From: Paraburkholderia sp041321145
Lineage (GTDB): Bacteria > Pseudomonadota > Gammaproteobacteria > Burkholderiales > Burkholderiaceae
DNA: 64,000 nucleotides
Assembly: GCF_041321145.1 (NCBI RefSeq)
Contig: NZ_JBGGWA010000013.1
Coordinates: 119,680 to 183,679 of the forward strand
Direction of reading: 5' to 3'
Under the pieces are notes generated by a model. It had not been told where the DNA came from. It ran no database searches and saw only the letters and a list, made by a program, of their open reading frames with translations. The position numbers were made by a program, and so were the translations under genes. Positions 27,160-36,277 of this stretch are shown here, piece after piece (within the stretch, counting starts at the first letter, position 1; each line of letters begins with the position of its first letter).

Positions 27160-28467
27160 TTAGTGAGTCGTTGGCGTCAGCAGACTTCTGCGCGCGAGTG
27201 CATACAGGGTCTGAGCCGCCAGCTTGCCATCGGACTCCGCGCGAATCCGGGTGCCAAGTTTCCCCGATGCCAGCCTGAAAGCTGGGGCGGACAGTAACTG
27301 TTCGACAGCACTGGCGATTTCATTGGTCGATGCCGACGGTTCCAGCATCAGTCCCGCGCCTCTGATTGTCACCCGGGCCGCATTGTCGCGTTGGTCTCTG
27401 CCCATGGGCAGACAAAGCATTGGCACGCCAGCTGAAAGCGCGCGCATGACTGTCCCGTGACCGCCATGTGTAACGACAAGCGATGCACGTTGCATCAATT
27501 CATCGTGCGGTGCACTGCGTCGCACGACGACCTTCTCGGTGCATCGAACGCCCGTGCCGTCGAATCCCTCCCCCAGGGTGACAACACCGCGCACCGGCAG
27601 CGAGGTCAACGCGTCGATTACGCGCTGCAGTGTTGTTCCCTGATTCTGGAAGGTGGTGCTGAAGGCGACTAACACCAGGGGGCGTGAATCTGCAGCCGGC
27701 CACGGTGACTCCCAGGCATCTACCCAACCGGGTTCATCGAGCTGGGGGCCGACGTAGTGAAACGACTCAGGCAGTTCCTCCACGCTGAAATCGAAGGCCG
27801 CACTGGTACCCAGGAGGGTGCAATCTGCTCGATTCAGTTGGTCAAAGATGCTATTTAGTGGCGCCAGACTGAGCGTTTTTCGGGCGCGGTTGAGGACGGG
27901 CAAGTATGCATCGAACACGCCGGTCGTTGTGCGCCGAACTTCGAGGTCGCGTTCTCTTTCGGCCTCGCATGTCGCAGGTGCAAAACCCGGTCCGGCAGGT
28001 GGCACGCCTCGCAACGTGGGATAGAGCCACAGATTCGCGGTGAGCAAGGCCAATTTACAGCCAGCGACTTCAGCAGCCATCATCGGACCAAACAACAGCT
28101 CACTGGTAACGACAACATCGGCTGGGCGGCGCGCGACCTCGTCCAGCGTATCTTGGGCATAAGCCACCGCGGGGCCGAAAATAAGGCGCTCACAGAGTCT
28201 GTCGATTATCTGCAGCGGTTGGGTGATTTCCCAATCCCGGATAGGGTCCGTATCGGGCGATTTATTGGGGCGACTCGTTGCCCGGGACCATGCAATGAAT
28301 TCGAGTCCCTGTCGTTCCACTTCTTCTCGATTGCATGCGTCACTCATCACGCGCACCCGTGCCCCAGTACCCAGCAGGCGCCGTGCTGTGCCAAGAGCGG
28401 GCGGAATGGCGCCTCCTCCCTCCCAGACCGTAAATAGAAATTCAGGCTGCGCTTCACTAAACTTCAT
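27160..28467 (-). CDS. Family-1 glycosyltransferase (UGT/MGT type)
   Basis: 435 residues, GT-B fold. The N-terminal acceptor domain begins with a Rossmann strand and a Gly-rich turn (FLFTVWEGGGAIPPALGTAR). The C-terminal donor domain has LVLVAFSTTFQNQGTTLQRV and the diagnostic SLVVTHGGHGTVMRALSAGV with PMGRDQRDNAARV, as in macrolide, sterol and rhamnosyl transferases that use UDP- or TDP-sugars. AGGAA lies seven bases before ATG 28467. A TetR-type regulator gene lies upstream on the same strand, so the enzyme may be induced by the compound it glycosylates, for instance as drug inactivation. That role is inference. Confidence 0.88.
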   Translation of the reverse strand: MKFSEAQPEFLFTVWEGGGAIPPALGTARRLLGTGARVRVMSDACNREEVERQGLEFIAWSRATSRPNKSPDTDPIRDWEITQPLQIIDRLCERLIFGPAVAYAQDTLDEVARRPADVVVTSELLFGPMMAAEVAGCKLALLTANLWLYPTLRGVPPAGPGFAPATCEAERERDLEVRRTTTGVFDAYLPVLNRARKTLSLAPLNSIFDQLNRADCTLLGTSAAFDFSVEELPESFHYVGPQLDEPGWVDAWESPWPAADSRPLVLVAFSTTFQNQGTTLQRVIDALTSLPVRGVVTLGEGFDGTGVRCTEKVVVRRSAPHDELMQRASLVVTHGGHGTVMRALSAGVPMLCLPMGRDQRDNAARVTIRGAGLMLEPSASTNEIASAVEQLLSAPAFRLASGKLGTRIRAESDGKLAAQTLYALARRSLLTPTTH

Positions 28468-28660
28468 TTTGGATTCCTATGTGTATTAAGGAAACGTTGA
28501 GAAGGCATGAATTGTCGCCTTCACTCTATTGGTATTTCGTCAATGGACGTATCGGTTGCTCATGCTTTAAAATTGCAATGGCCTCGGGTTTGCATTTGTC
28601 TCACTTGGGTGGGGCGCAACGCTTGATCTCCTTGGTCTCGAGACTTGACCACAAAGCATG

Positions 28661-29278
28661 TCAGTGCAGCACGCCCCTAACCAAGGCGAGTATCTCCTGG
28701 CCAGTGGCCTTGGAAGTAAGCCCCATATCCCGGCGCAACAGTTTCCACACGTACACATCAGTGACGGTTATAAGTTTCCGTACCAACGACTCTCTGGCCG
28801 CAGTCTTCCGTTGCGCGAGCTCGCGACTAAACGTCTGCTCAACCCACGTACGGTGTCCCTTTCGACCGTTGTCAAGAGTCCCTTTCAGGATAGCGAAGCG
28901 CTCTTCCAAGGCCAGCGTGCGCACGAGCATGTCGCCTGCGACTTCGTAGTCATCGACCAGCGCATCAATGGCACCGTCGACAGTCTCGATATGCGGTTTG
29001 CGTCGCGCGACAACGTCGTCGTGAAACTGTTTGCTCGCGGCCTCAAACAACTGCTCCTTGCTGCCAAACCGACGAATCACCGTTTGCACCGTCACTCCCG
29101 ACGCGCGTGCGACGTCAGCAAGGGTTATTTCGTCATACCAGCGCTGCACCGCCATGTCGAGGAATGCCCTGACGATACGCTCATGTGTGGCGGCAGCAGC
29201 TTCGGCACGGGCGACCTGCTTATACATCCGCCCGTCATCGGAACGTTGAACGATTTCGCGTGATTTCATGTAAGTCAT
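28661..29278 (-). CDS. TetR/AcrR-family transcriptional regulator
   Basis: 205 residues. The N-terminal HTH (about 34-80) reads RIVRAFLDMAVQRWYDEITL, ADVARASGVTVQTVIRRFGS, KEQLFEAASKQF. The C-terminal ligand-binding half is helical and family-typical in length. It lies 193 bp upstream of the glycosyltransferase on the same strand. A small inverted repeat (ATAGT-7-ACTAT) overlaps its start codon, suiting autorepression. Starts at 29278 or, three codons later, at 29269. Confidence 0.88.
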   Translation of the reverse strand: MTYMKSREIVQRSDDGRMYKQVARAEAAAATHERIVRAFLDMAVQRWYDEITLADVARASGVTVQTVIRRFGSKEQLFEAASKQFHDDVVARRKPHIETVDGAIDALVDDYEVAGDMLVRTLALEERFAILKGTLDNGRKGHRTWVEQTFSRELAQRKTAARESLVRKLITVTDVYVWKLLRRDMGLTSKATGQEILALVRGVLH

Positions 29279-29293
29279 AGTAACATGAACTAT
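29277..29293. promoter_or_regulatory. Possible TetR operator
   Basis: ATAGT AACATGA ACTAT, arms of five bases spanning the TetR start codon. It is short and could be chance. Confidence 0.35.
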
Positions 29294-29860
29294 CGGGAAA
29301 TCAATCCCGAAACTTCCGGACTTGCTATGCCGGAATCAGTTGCTACGGAAGTGGCCATTTGTCGTTGCTGGATCGTCGCATTTTTCATCGCGGCGCGGCG
29401 CTTTCCTGACCCGTCTGAATGGCTGCCGGCGTCACCCGCCGGCCGGCGACCGGGTGATCGTCTGGGCCCCACTGGCGGCAGCTTCTGGGTCTTGCCCGGA
29501 GACCGGTGCCCTGAAACTGACCCACGGCAACTCGCACGCGCTGCTCGCGTAATCACGGCCATGAAAAAGACGTGTTTCATCAAACTCCCGCTCGACGCAC
29601 CCAGGGGAGAACTGTGTGTCTTCAGTCCGAGTTAAGGAATGTGGCAACACACTGCGGCGCTGGTCAGCGGAATTCACACGCTTGCCACTTACGAAGGCAA
29701 CGTCCGAAAAAAGCGCTTCTTCGATCGCCGAAGGCACGCGGACGAGCGACTCTTGATGGCCGGCTGCAGCCGACCCAGCGCCCGCATGACGGAAAAAATT
29801 CCACTTTGCACAGGCCGGTGAAAGACTAGTTCGCAACGTCCAAACCTTAGCCCGTATGGG
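29294..29860. other. Gene-free interval
   Basis: Several overlapping frames without ribosome sites or recognisable motifs. It lies past the end of the cytochrome gene and before the TetR promoter. No hairpin with a T run was found. Confidence 0.4.
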
Positions 29861-30697
29861 TTACTGTCCAACCTTCCGCGGGGCCATGTACGCTAGATAA
29901 GCGACGATCAGATCGATCTCGCGATCGCTCAGCTGGGTCTGCGGGAAAGCGGGCATAGTCCTGCCGGGCCAGTCTCGAACCGATGCCGGATTGCGAATGT
30001 AGCGGCGCAATGCAGCGGGCTGGAAGTACTCGACTGGATTCATTGGCACGTTGAGGTCGGGGCCGGTGTCCGCGCTGCCCGCGTGGTTGAGCCGATGACA
30101 GGCGAGACACTGAGTGATGAACAGGCTTTGGCCCGCGCGGATCGGATCGGTTGCCGGCAGTGCCGGATCGACGGCGAGCACCGGCCAGCGAGCGGATGGA
30201 GATGGTTGCGTAGCAAGTTGAGCGATCTGGTAAGGCCATTGCTCGCTGCGAACGGAGGCCGCTCCCCTGCCGACCCAGACCAGGTAGAACGGTCCCGCGC
30301 TGACCGGCTTGCCCGGCAGCTTGGGCCACGGCTGCGCCGGGTCCTCCACCGCGAGCCATGCGACGGCGGTCGCGGGATCACGGTTGCGCACGAGGTCCAT
30401 CGGCAGTTGCGCGGCGAAACCGTCCGTCGCACGTGCCTCGATCACGCTGTCCGCAGGTAACGCCGTAGCGTCGAGCAGGTCGGCCAGCGGCACTGCGCGG
30501 TAGGTCACTGACGTACCATAGGCGACATCTTGCGGAACGTGAATCTCGGCAGCGTCCGGCCGCGCCAGCAACTGCGCCTGGCTAAACGACTGGGTCTTGC
30601 TGCCAATCGTAAGGTTGATCATGGGCTGCGCGGCCGCACAATCCTCGATCGCGCCAAGCGTCAGCAGCAAAACCGCAAACAGCACGCGTTTCGACAT
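29861..30697 (-). CDS. Exported c-type cytochrome with an N-terminal sulfite-oxidase-like domain
   Basis: 278 residues from ATG 30697 (GGAGGA upstream, good spacing). A signal peptide (VLFAVLLLTLGAIEDCAAA) is followed by a domain of about 130 residues that resembles the molybdopterin-oxidoreductase fold in pattern (SVTYRAVPLADLLDATALP, RATDGFAAQLPMDLV, PFYLVWVG). A class I cytochrome c domain follows with CLACH at 197-201 and a likely Met ligand at 248 (GRTMPAF). It is periplasmic and would shuttle electrons. No molybdoenzyme gene is adjacent, so the partner is unknown. Confidence 0.85.
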   Translation of the reverse strand: MSKRVLFAVLLLTLGAIEDCAAAQPMINLTIGSKTQSFSQAQLLARPDAAEIHVPQDVAYGTSVTYRAVPLADLLDATALPADSVIEARATDGFAAQLPMDLVRNRDPATAVAWLAVEDPAQPWPKLPGKPVSAGPFYLVWVGRGAASVRSEQWPYQIAQLATQPSPSARWPVLAVDPALPATDPIRAGQSLFITQCLACHRLNHAGSADTGPDLNVPMNPVEYFQPAALRRYIRNPASVRDWPGRTMPAFPQTQLSDREIDLIVAYLAYMAPRKVGQ

Positions 30698-31352
30698 TTG
30701 TCCTCCGTGCAGTGTTGTTGCCGGCCACGTCGGCGGCAAAATCGCCGAAGCCGCCGGGAAAGACAGGACGCGAATCCATTCGGCACCGGTGAGCGGATTA
30801 TGTCAGCGGTGGCGAATCGTCGGTAGCGCGCGCGTGATGTCTGTGCGAACCGATCAGCGAATGAAGCCGTGAGATGCGAATCCCCTCACGAGTCTATCTT
30901 GCTTTTCCGCCTCGCTTGACATCATTGCAGCTGCAATCGCACCACGTTCGCGGGCCGGGCCCGCAACGCTCCGGCCACTGGAACCGGGTCCCCTTCAATG
31001 ACAGCTTCCTCGGTCCGACGGTCGACCGCGTCTTCGGCGGCGGCCAAGTCCCCGGACGGTCCCGAATTGCCACCGAGGCCGCGCAGCACCTTAACGCGGG
31101 TGTCCGCTTGCCAGAAAAACCAAGGGCTCCCGTCTGATCTTACTGACGTTTGGTGGACACCTTGAAAGGGCATACCATGCAGACTGAAGTGCTGGATCTG
31201 ATCAAAGGACGAAGACGTCGCGGCGGTGAACTGCTGAGGCTGTGTTGGATGCGCTATACAGGCGCTTGTATGCGGTTGCCTCAGCATGCTGCTTCCGGCG
31301 CAACTGGCACCAACAATTGGCGTTGACCGCGGGCACACGTTTCGAACAAGCC
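30698..31352. other. Intergenic region with a possible IS3-like relic
   Basis: No intact gene. At 31145-31180, TTGGTGGACACC followed by an ATG frame (MQTEVLDLIKGRRRRGGELL) resembles the left end and first codons of an IS3-type element; the frame dies after about 50 codons. The patatin gene starts at the right end. Confidence 0.35.
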
Positions 31353-32228
31353 ATGAACTCCCATCTTTCGGGTTTGACCGCCTTCGTATTCGCTGGCGGT
31401 GGCAGCCTTGGCGCGATCGAGGTTGGCATGCTGCGCGAACTGCTCGAACGCGGTGAGCATCCGGGCTGCGTGGTGGGCGCCTCCGCAGGCGCGATCAACG
31501 CAGCGTATTTCGCCGGACGACCGGACGGCGGTGGCGTAGCAATGCTCGAAGCGCTCTGGTGCAAGATCCGGCGGCAGGACATCATGCCGCTTTCCATGCT
31601 CGGGCTGCTCGCGATGATCCTGCGCGGTCGTGCGCACCTCGTTGAGGCGAACGCGTTGCGTCAGCTGCTGGAGACGCATCTGTCGTATGAGCGGATCGAG
31701 CAGGCGACCTTGCCACTTCACATTGCCGCGACCGATATGCTTACCGGCGACGAAATCGTTCTTTCTACCGGTCCTGTGGTGAACGCCGTGCTGGCAAGCG
31801 CAGCGATTCCCGGCGTGTTCCCGCCGGTGCGTATCGACGGAGTGGATCTCATCGATGGCGGCGTCGCCAACAACACGCCGATCTCGGTGGCGGTCGCGCT
31901 CGGTGCGACGCGCATCATCGTGCTACCGGCCGGATTCGCGTGTGCGTTGCATGCGCCGCCGCGTAGCGCGATCGCGCAGGGCCTGCATGCGCTGACGCTC
32001 GTCATCGCACGCCAGCTCGTGCGCGACCTTGAGTTCTATTCGACGCGTGTGCAGATCTATGTCGTTCCGCCGTTGTGTCCACTCGATGTCTCGCCTTACG
32101 ACTATACGCAGTGCGCGCAACTGATCGACCGCGCTGCGCAGAAGACGCGTGCATGGCTCAGCGATGGTGGCCTCGAGCGCGCTTTGATTCCCGGTGAGCT
32201 GCGCGAGCACGCGCACGCCGCGCGGTAA
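31353..32228 (+). CDS. Patatin-like phospholipase
   Basis: 291 residues. The catalytic set is complete: oxyanion loop FAGGGSLGAIEVG (13-25), nucleophile elbow GASAG (Ser44) and Asp168 in DGG (LIDGGVANNTP). Such enzymes are Ser-Asp lipid acyl hydrolases. No signal peptide or C-terminal barrel is present, so it is probably cytosolic or membrane-associated. I chose ATG 31353 because the family begins with the oxyanion strand; a longer frame to 31242 has an atypical N-terminus. It stands alone; the ribosome site is weak. Confidence 0.87.
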   Translation: MNSHLSGLTAFVFAGGGSLGAIEVGMLRELLERGEHPGCVVGASAGAINAAYFAGRPDGGGVAMLEALWCKIRRQDIMPLSMLGLLAMILRGRAHLVEANALRQLLETHLSYERIEQATLPLHIAATDMLTGDEIVLSTGPVVNAVLASAAIPGVFPPVRIDGVDLIDGGVANNTPISVAVALGATRIIVLPAGFACALHAPPRSAIAQGLHALTLVIARQLVRDLEFYSTRVQIYVVPPLCPLDVSPYDYTQCAQLIDRAAQKTRAWLSDGGLERALIPGELREHAHAAR

Positions 32229-32604
32229 TGGCGCAAGCAAAAAACTGAGAGCTACTTTGTGCCAAAGTCCAGTGACCCGACGAGCATGACTGGCTGCCAT
32301 TGGTCCGCTATGTGAATCGAGCCGACATTCGAAAGTCCGTCTGAGACCACAGGCGAACGGCTGGAAGGGCCTCCTGCGGCCCCATGCATGAGGGACCGTT
32401 TCCTGTGGCACGTAAAGCGGTGATCTGCGGCAGGCTACCCGGAGCGCCCAGCCATCGCTACAAAGAGCAGACGCATGACGCACGTGATCAAACTGGAGTT
32501 GCTCCAATGCCGCTATCCATGTGCGTATTTCAAGTACCTGCAGCACGGATTGCCCGCGCGGTCTGTTAGCGTCCCGGGCTCACTAGCCTGGTGGCGAGCA
32601 AGCC
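32229..32604. other. Gene-free interval between convergent genes
   Basis: The patatin and DoxX genes converge here. No coding frame or clear terminator was found. Confidence 0.45.
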
Positions 32605-32955
32605 TCAACCGCGGAGCGCCACAGTAGCCACAATGAAAGCCGAGAAGATCAGCGCAGGGGCGAGATGCCGGAACGGCTCCCGATTTCGTAGCAACGTGAA
32701 GAGCGCGCCAATCATGATCGCACCGGCCAGCATGAGGCCTAAAACTCTGGTTTGCTGTCCAAAAAGAAGTGCTGCACTGAGCAGCTCGAGAGCGCCACAG
32801 AGCAACTGAAACCATGCCGGGTAGCCCCAGCGTGCGAAGTCGCGCTTCACCGCGCCGCGTCCTGCGAGATTGACCACGCCAGCAACCGTGAACAGAACCG
32901 CTACGATCGTCGCGAGAATCGATTCGAAAGATGTAGTGTTTAACGCCATCGTCAT
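32605..32955 (-). CDS. DoxX-family membrane protein
   Basis: 116 residues with four membrane helices (ILATIVAVLFTVAGVVNLAG, WFQLLCGALELLSAALLFG, VLGLMLAGAIMIGALFTLLR, ALIFSAFIVATVAL), the DoxX pattern. The ATG at 32955 overlaps the TGA of the epimerase gene (ATGA), and GGAG precedes it, so the two are translationally coupled. DoxX proteins are linked to redox and thiol stress; the specific role here is unknown. Confidence 0.85.
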   Translation of the reverse strand: MTMALNTTSFESILATIVAVLFTVAGVVNLAGRGAVKRDFARWGYPAWFQLLCGALELLSAALLFGQQTRVLGLMLAGAIMIGALFTLLRNREPFRHLAPALIFSAFIVATVALRG

Positions 32956-33875
32956 GCTCCGTTGCTTTGCTGAAAGTGTTTCTGTACAGAGAGGTCCGCA
33001 ATCAGGCCGGGGCCGTGGGGTTCCCATGCAAGAACTCGCCTGGCATGCTGGCCGCTTACCGTCTGGTCGAGCGCCAGTGCGTCAGCAAATGGCCCCAGCG
33101 ATTTGCGAGCATCGTCGAGCGGCCAAAATTCGACGCGGTCGGCGCCGACCCAGGCCCGAATCGCTTCACCCATTTCGGCAACGGCAACGGCATCTTCCGC
33201 GACCACGTTGAAGATCTGTCCGGCGACTCGACCGCCCCCGCTTGCCGCCCGCTCCACCGCGCTCAGGTAAGCCGTGGCGAGATCATCGACGTGAACGGCA
33301 GGCCAGTGGTTGCGACCATCGCCGACGACCCTCACACTGCCGGTCTGACGGACCATGCCGGCAAGCATGCCGAAGATGCCGCCGCCGTAGCCGTGCACCA
33401 TCGCCGGCCTGAGGATCACCGCGGCAATCGAGCGGCGTGCTGCCAGCGCCTGCACGTGTCGCTCCACTGCGGGCCGCCAGGCGACAAGTGGTGTCGGGTT
33501 CAGCGCCGATGCTTCAGTCGCGGGCTCGCCCTCCGTATTGCCGTAGACCCAGGTGCCCGACGTATAGACAAACGCCGCGCCCGGATGCGAATGCGAAAGC
33601 ATCGCTACAGCCGCTGCTTCATCCGCAGCAGCGGCGCAAGCGTCGTTGGTCGACGCGGTGTGCACCACGCCATCAGCGGCACCGGCAGCCGCAGCGAAAG
33701 ACTGTGGCTCGCGCAGGTCGCCGGAATGCAGTGTCACACCGAGACGTGCCAGCGCGCTGGCGGCGGCCGAGCTATCCTCGCGCACCAGCGCCGTCAACTG
33801 ATGGCCGAGGCTGATTGCCTTGCGCACGACCGCTTGCCCGATGAAGCCAGTACCACCTGTAATGAACAGTTTCAA
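32952..33875 (-). CDS. NAD(P)-dependent epimerase/dehydratase (extended SDR)
   Basis: 307 residues. The Rossmann motif GGTGFIGQAVV is at the N-terminus. YTSGTWVYG gives the active-site Ser/Thr region, although the classical YxxxK is replaced around WRPAVERHV. RPAMVHGYGGG and HVDDLATAYL follow, as in atypical SDRs. TTG at 33875 has GGAGA six bases upstream and puts the Rossmann strand at the start; ATG at 33914 is an alternative without a ribosome site. It is divergent from a TetR regulator across two palindromes and coupled to DoxX, forming a two-gene regulon. The substrate is unknown. Confidence 0.87.
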   Translation of the reverse strand: MKLFITGGTGFIGQAVVRKAISLGHQLTALVREDSSAAASALARLGVTLHSGDLREPQSFAAAAGAADGVVHTASTNDACAAAADEAAAVAMLSHSHPGAAFVYTSGTWVYGNTEGEPATEASALNPTPLVAWRPAVERHVQALAARRSIAAVILRPAMVHGYGGGIFGMLAGMVRQTGSVRVVGDGRNHWPAVHVDDLATAYLSAVERAASGGGRVAGQIFNVVAEDAVAVAEMGEAIRAWVGADRVEFWPLDDARKSLGPFADALALDQTVSGQHARRVLAWEPHGPGLIADLSVQKHFQQSNGA

Positions 33876-33916
33876 AGCGTTCTCCAATGATTGGCTGCGA
33901 AGTTGAACAGTCATAC

Positions 33917-33940
33917 AAACGAGACCCGTCGGTCTCGTTT
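33917..33940. promoter_or_regulatory. TetR operator 1
   Basis: Perfect inverted repeat AAACGAGACC-CGTC-GGTCTCGTTT between the divergent epimerase and TetR genes. Confidence 0.85.
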
Positions 33941-33950
33941 TGGCAAATCT

Positions 33951-33974
33951 AAACGAGACTGATCAGTCTTGTCA
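33951..33974. promoter_or_regulatory. TetR operator 2
   Basis: AAACGAGACT-GATC-AGTCTTGT..., the same half-site as operator 1 with an imperfect right arm. Centres are 34 bp apart. This site is nearer the TetR start and would serve autoregulation. Confidence 0.8.
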
Positions 33975-34003
33975 ACTATTCGACGATCTGTTATTTATCT
34001 CGC

Positions 34004-34609
34004 ATGGACACTTCCTCTCTCTCCGGCCTGAGCCCGCTGCAATGCCGCAAGCGGTCCGCCATCCTCGACGGCGCGAAAACCGTTTTCTTACGCGAGGGCT
34101 TCGGCCTGGCAACGATGGATGATGTCGCCGCGGCCGCTGGCGTCGGCAAACAGACGGTCTACCGCCACTTCAAGTCGAAGGAGGCGCTCTTCGTTGGTCT
34201 GGTGAGCTCGATGTGCGCTCAGGTGGGTGGACTTCTTGCCAGCGCTCAGGACGAGCAATCCGATGGATCACCCGAAGTCGAGTTGCGCGAGTTGGGATGG
34301 GTGTTGGCACAAATCCTTATCGCGCCGGATAATCTGCGGCTTTACCGGGCCGTCGTTGCTGAGGCCGAGCGTCTTCCGGAGCTCGGCCAGGTGTTTTACG
34401 AAAATGGTGCAAAGGGCGTGCGTGCCTTCGCCGCAAAAATTCTGCGAAAGCGATTTGACGAATCGACTGCTGCATTGCGGGCAGCGGCATTCGTTCAGTT
34501 GGTGCTAGGCGACGCGTATCTGGAACTGTCAATTGGCTACAGGGTGCCCGATGTTGAAGCGCGCTTTGCGCTGCAGATTGACGAGGCGGTGGCAGTTGCA
34601 CTTCGCTAA
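34004..34609 (+). CDS. TetR/AcrR-family transcriptional regulator
   Basis: 201 residues. The HTH spans about 15-62 (KRSAILDGAKTVFLREGFGL, ATMDDVAAAAGVGKQTVYRH, FKSKEALFVGLV). The C-terminal part fits the AefR-like/TetR_C_7 pattern (LRLYRAVVAEAERLPELGQV, FYENGAKGV). It is divergent from the epimerase-DoxX pair with two strong palindromes between, so it almost certainly represses both that operon and itself. Confidence 0.92.
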   Translation: MDTSSLSGLSPLQCRKRSAILDGAKTVFLREGFGLATMDDVAAAAGVGKQTVYRHFKSKEALFVGLVSSMCAQVGGLLASAQDEQSDGSPEVELRELGWVLAQILIAPDNLRLYRAVVAEAERLPELGQVFYENGAKGVRAFAAKILRKRFDESTAALRAAAFVQLVLGDAYLELSIGYRVPDVEARFALQIDEAVAVALR

Positions 34610-34791
34610 GGAGCGCTGCATAAGATGTCGAGCTACTGCATGCGGAGCGCAACAGCGTGTAGCGCGGGAAGCAAGACACCGCGCTTCCGATTCCGAACGC
34701 ATTCGCGCACCGGTTTCCGCACGATCCAGGCGCGTTTCTAAAAAATTGTGAGTGTCGTTTTGTGGCCGGCTTGCGTGACGGCGATCGGCGG

Positions 34792-35638
34792 GGCGGTGGT
34801 GCAAATAGCGATCAGCGAATCGGTTAGAGTGTCGGCCTGACCGATTTGAGGACCCGCGATGAGCAAGCTGGAGAGTCTGAACGGGCTGTTCGCCGGCCGT
34901 CACTTTGACCGTGACGTGATCATTCTTTGTGTGCGCTGGTATCTGCGCTAAAAGCTCAGCCTGCGCGATCTCGTCGAGATGATGGCTGAGCGAGGGTTGT
35001 CGCTTGGTCACACGACGATCCTGCGTTGGGTACAGCGCTATACGCCCGAGCTCGTCAAGCGCCGGAACCATTTCGCAACACCTGGGACGGTCGTGGCGGG
35101 TTGACGAGACGTATCTCAAGATCCGAGGCAGATGGGCTTATCTATATCGGGCGGTGGATCGGGGCGCCCAGACGGTAGACTTCATGCTCAGGGCAAAGCG
35201 TGACGTAAAGGCAGCCAAAACATTTTTCCGCAACGCCATCAAGCATCAGGGCCAGTTGCCGAAGACAATCACGCTCGACGGCTATGCGGCCTCACATCGC
35301 GCTGTGCGCGAGATGAAGGCCGAGAGCCTGCTGCCTGAGGACACGAAGGTGCGGTCTTCGAAAGTATCTCAACAATCTGAACGAACAGGACCATCGTCGC
35401 ATCAAGTCCAGGACGAACGTGATGCTCGGGTTCAAACGGTTCAGGTTCAGGAGTGCCGCGAGCACGATTGCCGGCATCGAGTTGATACATCGCATTCGCA
35501 AGGGGCAATTCGACCGCTCCGCTCTCGCGCCCGAGGACATCACTGCGTCCTCCGTCTGGAATGTTGGCCTGCTCAGTCGATAAGGTGTCCATATCTATAA
35601 GAAACATCTCGGCCATGCTACCTATTTGCACCAGATCC
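34792..35638 (+). pseudogene. IS6-family element with inactivated transposase
   Basis: Same subgroup as the intact copy at 8.0 kb. The transposase starts at 34860 (MSKLESLNGLFAGRHFDRD) but has an in-frame TAA after CVRWYLR and further shifts near 35090 and 35365; pieces such as VDETYLKIRGRWAYLYRAVD and TLDGYAASHRAVREMKAES remain. Ends are GGCGGTGGTGCAAATAG and its worn complement at 35621-35638. It faces the copy at 38.6-39.3 kb in opposite orientation. Confidence 0.8.
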
Positions 35639-35902
35639 TTCTCTAGCACCGGCAACAGCTTGAGCGCCCAGCGATGCACGGTCGAATGATCAACGCAAAT
35701 GCCACGCTCTGCGTATCTCTTCAATGTGACGCAGGCTTAGCGGATAGGCCACGTCCCAGCGTACGCACATCAGGATCACGTCGAGCGGGTAATGCAGGCG
35801 CTTGAGCACTCGGGCCACCGCCGGATTCAACGTCGTCATCAAGCTTTCAGCCGTTCATGTTGTTCCGCGCATCATAGCGGATCGCCTTATTGCAACAGAA
35901 CC
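35639..35902 (-). pseudogene. Second IS6-family element, 5' fragment only
   Basis: On the minus strand, ATG 35839 opens TTLNPAVARVLKRLHYPLDV, ILMCVRWDVAYPLSLRHIEE, then a one-base shift to CVDHSTVHRWALKLLPVLEK. The outer end, GGTTCTGTTGCA on the minus strand (35891-35902), is an IS6-type terminal repeat of a different subgroup. The 3' part was replaced by the neighbouring element. Confidence 0.75.
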
Positions 35903-36277
35903 GGATTTAGTGTCAGTCCATGACTTGCGTCGTCCATCCCCTGCAGGCGGTGTCTGGTTTAACGTTTACGTGTGAGGTATAGACGGTTAGTTGCGTATTT
36001 GACGATTGATAATCCTCTTAGGTGAGCTTTTTCAGGAAAACTTCCCTCGGCTAGACTTGCGGAAGACACCAAAGCGGTATTTACAGCGCCCTGACCGGGA
36101 CACTTCCGGGTTTGCCACCACAACGCTACCGAATTAGCAAAATTATTAGGAATAGATAAACTATCGAAACGAACTGCAGGAATGCGGGTAACCCGACCCT
36201 AATCTGCCGGAAGTTACTGGAATTCGGAAAGTTATCTATAATCCATAACTTCACTAACATAGCTAGCTTGTGACACT
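35903..36277. promoter_or_regulatory. AT-rich upstream region of the ATPase gene
   Basis: 375 bp, clearly richer in A+T than its surroundings, with several possible -10-like hexamers but no decisive promoter pair. The low GC marks the cassette as foreign. Confidence 0.45.

Noticed and set aside
31145..31300. IS3-family orfA
   Set aside because: Only the end-like TGGTGGACACC and a short Arg-rich start; the frame does not continue as a transposase.
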